From an uncultured Alistipes sp. (lineage in GTDB: Bacteria > Bacteroidota > Bacteroidia > Bacteroidales > Rikenellaceae): a stretch of DNA of 9,819 bases. The notes under the pieces are model-generated. The model was not told the DNA's origin and made no database searches. It saw nothing but the letters and a program-made list of their open reading frames with translations. The DNA is taken from the NCBI GenBank assembly GCA_900768045.1, contig CAAGBL010000051.1:1-9819 (forward strand), in the 5' to 3' direction. Shown here piece by piece: positions 1 to 6,188 of the stretch. How positions within the stretch are numbered: the stretch's first letter is position 1; each line of letters begins with the position of its first letter. Position numbers and translations under genes: made by a program.

Positions 1-27
1 ATGGGCTGTACTCGAGGTACTGCCCAT
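1..27. repeat. Stem-loop core, repeat unit 1 (outer stem cut by window edge)
   Basis: ATGGGC (1-6) pairs with GCCCAT (22-27), and GTAC (8-11) pairs with GTAC (17-20), with one T·T mismatch between the helices and a 5-nt loop. The right flank, T28 then GACGAGAT, should be half of an outer stem if this unit follows the pattern of the other two; its partner would lie left of the window. Confidence 0.65.
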
Positions 28-62
28 TGACGAGATAATTCGTTAGCGGCAGTAGATGATGA

Positions 63-96
63 CTTATCACAAGAAATAAATTTCTTGTCAGAAGGG
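63..96. repeat. 34-nt spacer module with internal palindrome (copy 1)
   Basis: Within this module ACAAGAAAT (69-77) and ATTTCTTGT (80-88) are perfect inverted repeats separated by AA. The module recurs at 191-224 with a single C-to-G change, which breaks one pair of the palindrome, and as a 15-nt half copy at 320-334. Confidence 0.8.
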
Positions 97-121
97 TTGC
101 AGATGTGGCCTTGACATGAAG

Positions 122-166
122 AAGCCCCGGATGGGACATACTGAGCGTATTTCCCATTCGGGGCTT
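122..166. repeat. Extended stem-loop, repeat unit 2
   Basis: The outer stem AAGCCCCG (122-129) pairs perfectly with CGGGGCTT (159-166). A G130·T158 wobble follows, then ATGGGA (131-136) with TCCCAT (152-157), a C·T mismatch, and ATAC (138-141) with GTAT (147-150) around a 5-nt loop. The helix is continuous only if the plus strand is the folded strand; on the minus strand the wobble becomes an A·C mismatch. There is no long T-run after it, so a simple terminator role is not evident. Confidence 0.75.
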
Positions 167-190
167 TGATTGAAAGGTCGCAGATGCGCC

Positions 191-224
191 CTTATCACAA
201 GAAATAAATTTGTTGTCAGAAGGG
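191..224. repeat. 34-nt spacer module (copy 2)
   Basis: This copy is 33/34 identical to the module at 63-96. It starts CTTATCACAAG and ends AGAAGGG. The only change is at 212, where G replaces C. It is followed directly by the GCCGAGTG/CACTCGGC hairpin at 226-244. Confidence 0.8.
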
Positions 225-225
225 T

Positions 226-297
226 GCCGAGTGCTACACTCGGCAAAAATGGCGACGATGGGTAGTACTTGACGTACGTCCCATTGTCGCCATTTTT
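226..297 (-). terminator. Double hairpin beyond yidD, candidate terminator and repeat unit 3
   Basis: AAAAATGGCGAC (245-256) pairs perfectly with GTCGCCATTTTT (286-297). Inside, ATGGG (258-262) pairs with CCCAT (280-284) and GTAC (265-268) with GTAC (274-277). Read on the minus strand, about 37 nt past the yidD stop, this is a long stem whose 3' arm ends in TTTTT, so it could terminate the hemD-rnpA-yidD transcript; the plus strand also ends in a T-run, so it could act in both directions. It is also the third unit of the repeat array, so termination may not be its only role. The adjacent hairpin 226-244 has an 8-bp GC-rich stem and a 3-nt loop. Confidence 0.5.
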
Positions 298-333
298 TGT
301 TAGGGGCCGCAATCGACCCCTTATCACAAGAAA

Positions 334-594
334 TTAAGGTACGGGGTCGTACCCTGACCCTCCCCAGGGGTGGCAGCGGAGTAGTCTCTTTACCGTGAGA
401 TATAAACCCTTAATCGGCCCATGCTTGCGAAGGGCCTCAATAGCATACTGCGAACATGTGGGGGTAAAGCGGCATGATGGGGGCTTCAGCGGCGAGAGGC
501 ATAGCTGATAGAATCGAACAAGGAGAATCAGCGGAAAGGCCACAATGCGCTTAAGCACGCTCAGCGACCTCTGCCAAAATTTTTGTGATTGCAT
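334..594 (-). CDS. yidD: Membrane protein insertion efficiency factor YidD
   Basis: This small membrane-associated protein of the YidD family (DUF37, formerly 'haemolysin-like') assists YidC-dependent insertion of inner-membrane proteins. The 86 residues have the usual family length. Residues 18-34 form a hydrophobic, amphipathic helix. The signature SCRFTPTCSQYAIEAL (40-55) and the C-terminal RCHPWGGSGYDPVP (73-86) are clear, with conserved Cys41, Cys47 and Cys74. The ATG start at 594 lies inside rnpA, giving a 44-nt overlap and suggesting translational coupling. rnpA-yidD adjacency is widespread in bacteria; here rpmH and yidC are not seen, and hemD lies upstream instead. The stop codon touches a half copy of an intergenic repeat. 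Identification is secure. Confidence 0.95.
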   Translation of the reverse strand: MQSQKFWQRSLSVLKRIVAFPLILLVRFYQLCLSPLKPPSCRFTPTCSQYAIEALRKHGPIKGLYLTVKRLLRCHPWGGSGYDPVP

Positions 595-934
595 GAGCTA
601 TGGTATTAGATGGAAGCACCTCCTTAGATGAGTATATAAAGGCGATGTCGAAAGCCACGCCACGACTCCGGCACAGGCTCTTAAGCTCGCTATTATTAAG
701 GCGGTATGCTTCACGCATGCGACGCTTTAGAAGGTTACGTTTATTGGCGCGCTTATGGTTGCGCTTAGGCACAGAGAAGAGCACCTCGACATTAGGCGAT
801 GTGCTCTCCTCGGTAAGATATGTGTAGCGGAATGGGTATACGAAGCCTGAGCGTCCCTCATCAAAAAGACGGCGGAGTGCTCCAAGTGAGCATAATCGCT
901 CGCTTTTGGGTAGGGCGTTAGGCTTATTGTTCAT
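551..934 (-). CDS. rnpA: Ribonuclease P protein component
   Basis: This is the protein subunit of RNase P, which binds the catalytic RNA and helps it cleave 5' leaders from pre-tRNAs. The 127-residue length is normal. The family hallmark is visible: FSVPKRNHKRANKRN followed by LLKRRMREAYR (residues 53-78), the basic RNR motif that contacts the RNA. The N-terminal LPKSERLCS is also typical. The ATG (932-934) overlaps the hemD stop by one base (TAATG), and the 3' end overlaps yidD by 44 nt, so the three genes are probably cotranscribed and translationally coupled. No rpmH is adjacent, unlike the common rpmH-rnpA order. The plus-strand reading frame over this gene is a shadow. Confidence 0.96.
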   Translation of the reverse strand: MNNKPNALPKSERLCSLGALRRLFDEGRSGFVYPFRYTYLTEESTSPNVEVLFSVPKRNHKRANKRNLLKRRMREAYRLNNSELKSLCRSRGVAFDIAFIYSSKEVLPSNTIAHAITKILAEVAERA

Positions 935-1797
935 TACTCTGCTTTACGAACACGTACTCGAGTCTTCTTCTGAAGCTTAGACTGCTGGGCACGAATAAAC
1001 TCCTCCTTGTCGTGATCCTCATGAAGCTCAGCATCCTCAACAGAGAGTCCCTCCTCAACCTTGCTACAGTAGATGTCGAGTGCCTTGACCATAGATGGAG
1101 CCTCGGGCGATGGTGCAGAGGCCTTAACCTTGAGGCCGGCATCAATAGCAGCACGCAACGTCGCCTCGCCGAATGTTGATACCACAGGAAGCTTCTCAAC
1201 ATCGAAGTTCTCGCACAACGCCTTGACATCAGATGGCGAGTAGAGGGCGATGATGTCGTACTCCTCGGGCTTAAGCTCCGACATGTCGGCAGAGACAGTG
1301 CGAGCAAAGACCACAGGGCTAACCTTTAGCTTTAGCTTCGAGAGGGTCTCAGGTAGCTCTGACTTATAAGGCTCAGTGAGTGCCAACATAAACTTCTCGT
1401 CCTTATGCTTTACGATAAGCTCCAAGAGCGAGTTAAACGTACCATCGGCAAACGAAATCTTACGCTTGCGATAGACAATATACTTCTGCAAGTAGAGGGC
1501 TACAGCCTCGGTATTACAGATATACTTCATCGTCTCAGGAACAGTGATACGAGCCTCCTCGCAGATGCGGAAGAAGCTGTCGATGGTCGTACGTGACGAG
1601 AAGATCATTGTTGTATGGTCGAGAATCTCGGTGCGCTGAGCTCTGAACTCCTTGAGCGATACACCAACAACACGAATCAACGGTTTATAGTCGACCATTA
1701 ACCCATGTTTCTCGGAAAATTCATGAAATGGGGATTTCTCAATTACTGCCGGACGGGGTTGCGACACTAAAATCTTGCTTACTTTCAACGTCTTCAA
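934..1797 (-). CDS. hemD: Uroporphyrinogen-III synthase
   Basis: HemD converts hydroxymethylbilane to uroporphyrinogen III, with ring closure and inversion of ring D, in cytosolic tetrapyrrole (haem/sirohaem) synthesis. The 287 residues carry the features I associate with Bacteroidota HemD: KILVSQPRPAVIEKSPF near the N-terminus, LDHTTMIFSSRTTIDSFF around 60-77, and YDIIALYSPSDVKAL in the second lobe. The frame fits the family from its first residues, but the only suitable initiator is TTG at 1795-1797; the next in-frame TTG is three codons later, and the first ATG would remove 33 conserved residues. The C-terminus ends in a charged, basic tail (KEEFIRAQQSKLQKKTRVRVRKAE). A 113-nt gap separates it from DUF4271; I see no clean TAnnTTTG promoter there, so it may be read from upstream. 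Confidence 0.88.
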   Translation of the reverse strand: MKTLKVSKILVSQPRPAVIEKSPFHEFSEKHGLMVDYKPLIRVVGVSLKEFRAQRTEILDHTTMIFSSRTTIDSFFRICEEARITVPETMKYICNTEAVALYLQKYIVYRKRKISFADGTFNSLLELIVKHKDEKFMLALTEPYKSELPETLSKLKLKVSPVVFARTVSADMSELKPEEYDIIALYSPSDVKALCENFDVEKLPVVSTFGEATLRAAIDAGLKVKASAPSPEAPSMVKALDIYCSKVEEGLSVEDAELHEDHDKEEFIRAQQSKLQKKTRVRVRKAE

Positions 1798-1890
1798 TAA
1801 TTTTATTTTCTACAAAAAGCTCTCATTTCTACACCACTTAGCCACACAAAACACTAATACAATATTTTGCATATTACTGGATATTAAGCC

Positions 1891-1926
1891 GTTACAAAAG
1901 TGTAATTATATTACCAATTTTGTAAC
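1891..1926 (-). other. AT-rich stem-loop over the DUF4271 stop codon
   Basis: GTTACAAAA (1891-1899) and TTTTGTAAC (1918-1926) are perfect inverted repeats, with GTAAT (1902-1906) and ATTAC (1910-1914) pairing inside and a 3-nt loop. The hairpin includes the stop codon at 1911-1913. It might mark a weak transcript end or processing site between DUF4271 and hemD. It is not followed by a T-run, so it is not a classical terminator. Confidence 0.35.
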
Positions 1927-2771
1927 ACTATCTTAATAAAGCTCAATGGTAGCAAAAAAGCGGTGCAAAGGTACAAAATCCAATACAAAATCGGAATTTT
2001 TTTTGCAATAAAGAACACAAAAGAGTCTTTTACATATATTAAAAGGAGTAATATCGTGCCCAAAATCAGTGCTATATTCCAGCCCCGAAGCTCGCCAACG
2101 GGGGCAACAAGCCACGCTCCAACAAGGGGATAGAGGAGCACAACATAGCGCACAAAGTTAATTAGCGAGATGCTCGAGAGCTCGTCGACATCCGACGATT
2201 GTGTAACCCACCCCGTAATCGTGTGCAGAGCGTAGATCCATGCCACAAGGACCAGAACAAATAGTAGCGACACAATGGGAGCAAACACTCCGAGGAGCGA
2301 GTCGTAAATCGGCGAGTCGGAGGCAAGGCCTATATCTGTAATACGCACGCCAACAAGCGCAACCATGAGTATACCAACGACAATGGCAGCAACCTTAAAA
2401 TAGCTCAATGGCAGCTCTCCTCCCTCGTTAGCCATGCGGCGCTCGCTATGTACGCTAAATATATTGCCCCAGATAATGCCAACAAAACCCCACGAGTGAA
2501 GTAGCATGTGGAGATATAGTATAAAAGAGATGAGTATAAGCCCCTGATAGACCACCGAGTCGGCAAACGACGACTCGAGCAGCGCAACGGGCTCTGGCTC
2601 CACGAGCGTAGCACCCTCGCCAAACATCGTATCGGCAGAGACAGCGCGATAGCCACCCTCGTATATTGGCTCTCCCGACATTAGCTGAGAGTTACGGCCA
2701 AACATCTTATGCGGCGCAACGACATCGTAGCCAAGATTTTCAAAATCCTCTATTGTAACGATTTTACTCAT
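1911..2771 (-). CDS. DUF4271 domain multi-pass membrane protein
   Basis: The 286-residue protein is of unknown function and belongs to DUF4271, a Bacteroidota family found next to hemD. The N-terminal ~70 residues are soluble and acidic to polar. About six hydrophobic segments follow, near 72-93, 126-145, 159-182, 204-223, 231-257 and 261-282. The end, WILYLCTAFLLPLSFIKIVL, matches the FxLYLCTxExLP-type C-terminal motif I associate with the family. The ATG at 2769-2771 overlaps the end of the histidine kinase gene by 8 nt, which indicates translational coupling. The order DUF4271-hemD-rnpA-yidD supports the family call. The molecular role is not known, and none can be read from the sequence. 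Confidence 0.82.
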   Translation of the reverse strand: MSKIVTIEDFENLGYDVVAPHKMFGRNSQLMSGEPIYEGGYRAVSADTMFGEGATLVEPEPVALLESSFADSVVYQGLILISFILYLHMLLHSWGFVGIIWGNIFSVHSERRMANEGGELPLSYFKVAAIVVGILMVALVGVRITDIGLASDSPIYDSLLGVFAPIVSLLFVLVLVAWIYALHTITGWVTQSSDVDELSSISLINFVRYVVLLYPLVGAWLVAPVGELRGWNIALILGTILLLLIYVKDSFVFFIAKKIPILYWILYLCTAFLLPLSFIKIVLQNW

Positions 2772-3993
2772 TCTCCATTTTGTTTAGTGTTACACGTATT
2801 GTCGTACCCTTGCCCAACTCCGAGCGTACAACAGCAATACGTCCCTTGTGATACTCCTCGATAATGCGTCGTGAGAGCGATAGTCCAAGGCCCCAGCCAC
2901 GTGTCTTAGTGGTAAATCCTGGCTCGAATATATTTGTCCAGTTGCTCTTTGCAATGCCCTTACCCGTGTCTCGCACCTCGACATAGACATTACGGTCGGT
3001 CTCACCAATAACCACGTCAATATCACCCTGGCCCTGAAGAGCATCAAGTGAGTTTTTCATAAGGTTCTCGATAACCCACTCAAACAAAGCCGAATTTATG
3101 GGTGCCTCGATGGGCGCCATAGCAAGGCCATTATAGTTAAGTGTCACGTTTCGAGGCACACGACGGCGAAAATAGAGCACGGTATCACCGACAACCTCGT
3201 TTATATTCATTGGCGTTAGCTGCGTCTCTGAGCCAATCTTCGAGAAGCGATCGACAATCTTGTTTAGGTGCACAAGATCCTTCTCCATCTCGTCAACGGC
3301 CATCTGGTCAACCTGCTGACTACGCAGATACTCTATCCAGCCCAAGAGCGACGATGTTGGCGTACCAAGCTGGTGCGCCGTCTCTTTGGCAAGGCCCACC
3401 CACACTCTATTCTGCTCATTCTGCTTGGTGGACGAAAAGGCAATATAGGCAAATATGGCAAAGACGGCGATAATTATAAGCTGCACGTAGGGAAAGAGTG
3501 CCAGCGCCTCGCTATGAGCATTCGACACAAGTGACGAGTAGTCGGTAGTACCGTAGTATATGGTAAACGATATTGGTGGAATAAGATAGCTCACCGTGAC
3601 GGGCGGATTTACAAGGCTCATGGCCATAATCTCGCCACGCAACGACTCCGAGTTTAGCAGCAGCTCCTCGGGGAGATTGCTCACAAGGGGCGTTAGGGCA
3701 TCATCTGTAATCACAAAGGGGATTATAGTATGCTCGGCAAGCTCCTTAAGCAACTCAGGCTCGTTGAATATATATCTCGACGAACGCAATATATCCTCCC
3801 ACATCTTCACGGCATTCTGCTCCATGGTGCGTAGCTGCTCGATAGCCGCCTCGTCCTCATGGCGCATCTCTGTAGAGACCCTCCACGTATAGAGTATCGA
3901 CAAGGCTGCCAACGCCAAACCGATGGCGATAACCACGGTGCGGCGACGGGCCGAGAATATACGGCCATGAAGTATCTTATCCTTGAAGCTCAT
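2764..3993 (-). CDS. Membrane-bound sensor histidine kinase
   Basis: This is a two-component sensor kinase of the inner membrane. Domains in order: a TM helix at about 18-37, a ~130-residue presumably periplasmic sensor region (about 38-167), a second TM at 168-187, then HisKA and HATPase_c. The phospho-acceptor is His207 in KETAHQLGTPTSSL, a form common in Bacteroidota. The N box is ENLMKNSLDAL (309-319), G1 is DTGKGIA (342-348), the F box is IFEPGFTT (355-362) and G2 is GWGLGLSLS (366-374). The short linker leaves no room for a full HAMP domain. No response regulator lies in the window, so it is an orphan here. It starts 3 nt after the S41 protease stop and overlaps DUF4271 by 8 nt, so it is part of the same operon. 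The signal is unknown. Confidence 0.93.
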   Translation of the reverse strand: MSFKDKILHGRIFSARRRTVVIAIGLALAALSILYTWRVSTEMRHEDEAAIEQLRTMEQNAVKMWEDILRSSRYIFNEPELLKELAEHTIIPFVITDDALTPLVSNLPEELLLNSESLRGEIMAMSLVNPPVTVSYLIPPISFTIYYGTTDYSSLVSNAHSEALALFPYVQLIIIAVFAIFAYIAFSSTKQNEQNRVWVGLAKETAHQLGTPTSSLLGWIEYLRSQQVDQMAVDEMEKDLVHLNKIVDRFSKIGSETQLTPMNINEVVGDTVLYFRRRVPRNVTLNYNGLAMAPIEAPINSALFEWVIENLMKNSLDALQGQGDIDVVIGETDRNVYVEVRDTGKGIAKSNWTNIFEPGFTTKTRGWGLGLSLSRRIIEEYHKGRIAVVRSELGKGTTIRVTLNKMENE

Positions 3994-3996
3994 CGA

Positions 3997-5682
3997 CTAA
4001 TGCATTGAAAGATGCTGCTCACGAAGTATGCGACGATACTCCTCCTCGTTAAGAATAAGGTCGATAGCCTGCTGCACCTCATCATCATTGACGGCATAGT
4101 GCTCCGTAGCTCCTCGAGTATAGGCATAGCGCAAGACGAGCTCCGAGCAGAGCATAGCCTCGATATCACGGCGATAGGTCTGCATATTCGAGATTTTATC
4201 ATCTTTGATAAGCTCGCTAAGGTGCTCTATCTCCCCACGTAGCGCCTCGTCGTAGAGGTCACTCTCCAAGGCCTTCTCCAAGGCTTTAAGCGCACGGCGA
4301 CTCTCCGACTCATACTCAACCTCCTTATCTGCAATGTAGTTCACAAAGTTTGCATACTCCTCGTCACTAATAGTGAACGTACGCACATCAATAGTATCGT
4401 TTTGGTGGCGACGCATATACTCATCACACCAGTTCTCGACATAGCCCAATCTCATGAGCGTAACGGCAAAGCGGCTGATATACTGAGGCTCGAGCTTTAC
4501 ATCAGGGACAACACCTCCGCCATCGTAGACCCTACGGCCACCACGTGTCACATACTCCGAGATTAGCGAGTCGGGCACCTGTGCAATGGTACCATCGCTA
4601 TTGCGTGAGGTGTAGTCGTGAGCCTGAATACATCGCCCAGAGGGGATATAGTACTTCTCGGTAGTGAACTTAAGGTAGGTGTTATAGCCAAGATATGCTG
4701 TGCTCTGCACTAAGCCCTTACCATAGGTGCGTTGTCCCATGACCACCGCCCTATCTAAATCCTGAAGCGAGCCTGCGAGAATCTCCGAGGCTGAGGCCGA
4801 TAGGCCATTTACAAGGACGACAATGGGGATACTCTTAGCAATAGGCTTATACTCGGTAGCAAAGTGGCGCAGCGACAACGAGTCTCGGCCCATAATCGAG
4901 ACGACACGTTCGCCATGGTCGACAAAGAGCGAAGCGATACCCACAGCCTCACGCATAACGCCACCACCATTTGAGCGGTAGTCGAGCACCAAGCCCCGTA
5001 GCTCGCCCTCAGACATAAGAGCCTCGAGCGCCCTGCGCACCTCGTCGTAGCTGCCATGAATAAAGTCGTTATGAGCAATATATCCAACGCCATCACGCAG
5101 AATACCTGCATAGGGCACGCTGGGCACAGCGATTCTGCGACGACGGAGTTTAAGCTCCTCTCTCTTACCGTCGTACGAGCGCTCGACACAAACCACAACA
5201 TCGGTCTCGGGATCGCCACGCAGAGCCTTGCTTATATCGTCGATGCTCCTTGAGAGCATATCCTCGCCGTCAATCATCAGAATCTTATCGCCAGCCTTCA
5301 CGCCACCCTCATCAGCAGGAAAACCCTCGTAGGGCTGACCAAAGACAACATAGTCGCCACGCTTGCGTATGGGCGAGCCAATGCCGCCATACTTGCCCGT
5401 AGTCATAATGTCGAAGTCGTCCATATCGCTCTCCGAGAGGTACTGCGAATAGGGATCTGTGGCTCGACTCATGCCAAAGGCGGCTGAGCTAAGGAGCTTA
5501 TCTACATCGGCCTTACCAACATACTTGGTGTCGAGCTCATACATCATATTCGACAATATCTCGATGGCTCTACCAAGCTCGAAGTCGGCACTATCACGCT
5601 GTGGCTGCTGCGCAAAGGCGACACCACCCAACAACGACGCCGCCAACACAAGGCTACATATCTGAATAACTCTTCGCATCAT
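3997..5682 (-). CDS. Secreted S41-family C-terminal processing peptidase (CtpA/Tsp-like)
   Basis: This is a periplasmic or exported serine protease of family S41, which cleaves substrates near their C-termini. I chose the first ATG (5680-5682; 561 aa); a GTG one codon earlier is possible. An N-terminal signal peptide ends near VAFA-QQ (about residue 24). A PDZ-like region spans about 94-182, with GGIGSPI and VKAGDKILMIDG. The protease core carries GLVLDYRSNGGG (230-241), the nucleophile Ser297 in LSASASEI, and Lys322 in QRTYGKGLVQ with Gln326. The Ser-Lys spacing of 25 and the Lys-Gln spacing of 4 match the E. coli Tsp triad (S430/K455/Q459). A ~150-residue, charged, mostly helical C-terminal tail follows the core. 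It starts 5 nt after the small membrane protein and precedes the kinase by 3 nt, suggesting linked envelope function (inference). Confidence 0.93.
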   Translation of the reverse strand: MMRRVIQICSLVLAASLLGGVAFAQQPQRDSADFELGRAIEILSNMMYELDTKYVGKADVDKLLSSAAFGMSRATDPYSQYLSESDMDDFDIMTTGKYGGIGSPIRKRGDYVVFGQPYEGFPADEGGVKAGDKILMIDGEDMLSRSIDDISKALRGDPETDVVVCVERSYDGKREELKLRRRRIAVPSVPYAGILRDGVGYIAHNDFIHGSYDEVRRALEALMSEGELRGLVLDYRSNGGGVMREAVGIASLFVDHGERVVSIMGRDSLSLRHFATEYKPIAKSIPIVVLVNGLSASASEILAGSLQDLDRAVVMGQRTYGKGLVQSTAYLGYNTYLKFTTEKYYIPSGRCIQAHDYTSRNSDGTIAQVPDSLISEYVTRGGRRVYDGGGVVPDVKLEPQYISRFAVTLMRLGYVENWCDEYMRRHQNDTIDVRTFTISDEEYANFVNYIADKEVEYESESRRALKALEKALESDLYDEALRGEIEHLSELIKDDKISNMQTYRRDIEAMLCSELVLRYAYTRGATEHYAVNDDEVQQAIDLILNEEEYRRILREQHLSMH

Positions 5683-5687
5683 CACTC

Positions 5688-6173
5688 CTATTTTTCATCA
5701 CTCTCATAACGGCGATTAGAGATGTAGGCCTTGAGCTGAAAGGCCACTCGTGCCACAGCACGGCGCACGCCACGAAGCTCTACGCCACCATCAACCTGAC
5801 GAACCTCAATTGCATCTTCAAACATAAACCACAAGCGGTGCAAGATGCCCTCGGCACGATATACCAACACGCCGTCACGCTCCTCCATAAAACGGAAACC
5901 ATATACACGCATAGCATTCTCAATACGCACTCTATCCTCAACAATGTCACAATCCTCAACACGGCTACGCATAAAGCCAAATAGCGGATAGAGGGCTGCG
6001 AGCAGAATAAAGCAGAGAACCATTAGCTGGCCCCTCTCGGTGCTCAGGTATGCAACGAGGTACTCCTTGAGCGTAAGCGGCATAGGCTCAGCAAACGACA
6101 TAAGCCACACCATTGCCACATACAAAACGCACAACACAACGAGATATTTCAGCGAGCGAAGTATATATTTCAT
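5688..6173 (-). CDS. Small membrane protein of unknown function
   Basis: I do not recognise this 161-residue protein. Two hydrophobic helices, about 8-27 and 48-69, are followed by a ~90-residue soluble C-terminal part rich in Arg, Glu and Val (for example RVRIENAMRVYGFRFMEE and ELRGVRRAVARVAFQLKAY). This part alternates short strand-like stretches and could be a small beta-rich cytoplasmic domain. The short Pro-containing segment between the helices (about 28-47) would then be periplasmic. It starts 15 nt after ispH and ends 5 nt before the S41 protease start, so it is an integral operon member. It is a genuine gene by position, ATG start and lack of any competing frame. Function cannot be assigned; a role with the neighbouring protease or kinase is only a positional guess. 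Confidence 0.8.
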   Translation of the reverse strand: MKYILRSLKYLVVLCVLYVAMVWLMSFAEPMPLTLKEYLVAYLSTERGQLMVLCFILLAALYPLFGFMRSRVEDCDIVEDRVRIENAMRVYGFRFMEERDGVLVYRAEGILHRLWFMFEDAIEVRQVDGGVELRGVRRAVARVAFQLKAYISNRRYESDEK

Positions 6174-6188
6174 AATCCTAAATCTATG

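Larger units (their letters stand above)
1..334. repeat. Array of three ~128-bp structured palindromic repeat units
   Basis: This gene-free stretch beyond the yidD stop is built of repeated modules. A 27-nt stem-loop core of form ATGGG-N17-CCCAT occurs at 1-27, 131-157 and 258-284 (spacing 130 and 127). A 34-nt spacer module beginning CTTATCACAAG occurs at 63-96 and 191-224 with one difference, and its first 15 nt recur at 320-334 (spacing 128 and 129). Just before each CTTATCACAAG is a short G/C-rich segment; at 174-193 and 303-320 this can fold into a small hairpin. A separate perfect hairpin, GCCGAGTG/CACTCGGC, lies at 226-244. No convincing reading frame crosses the region. The array may continue left of the window. 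It resembles REP/BIME-type intergenic repeats in organisation, but I do not recognise the family, and its function is unknown. Confidence 0.8.

Noticed and set aside
88..327. 79-codon minus-strand open frame over the repeat array
   Set aside because: It lies entirely on palindromic repeats, has no protein-like composition or family resemblance, and its boundaries follow the repeats.
1..334. Integron attC sites or a CRISPR array
   Set aside because: GTTAG strings occur (about 43 and 299), but there are no paired R/L core sites or cassette genes. Only two full spacer copies exist, and the segments between them are themselves structured, unlike CRISPR spacers.
1798..1910. A separate promoter for hemD
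   Set aside because: Strings such as TAGTGTTTTG are present on the minus strand, but none fits TTG-N19-21-TAnnTTTG well enough to call.
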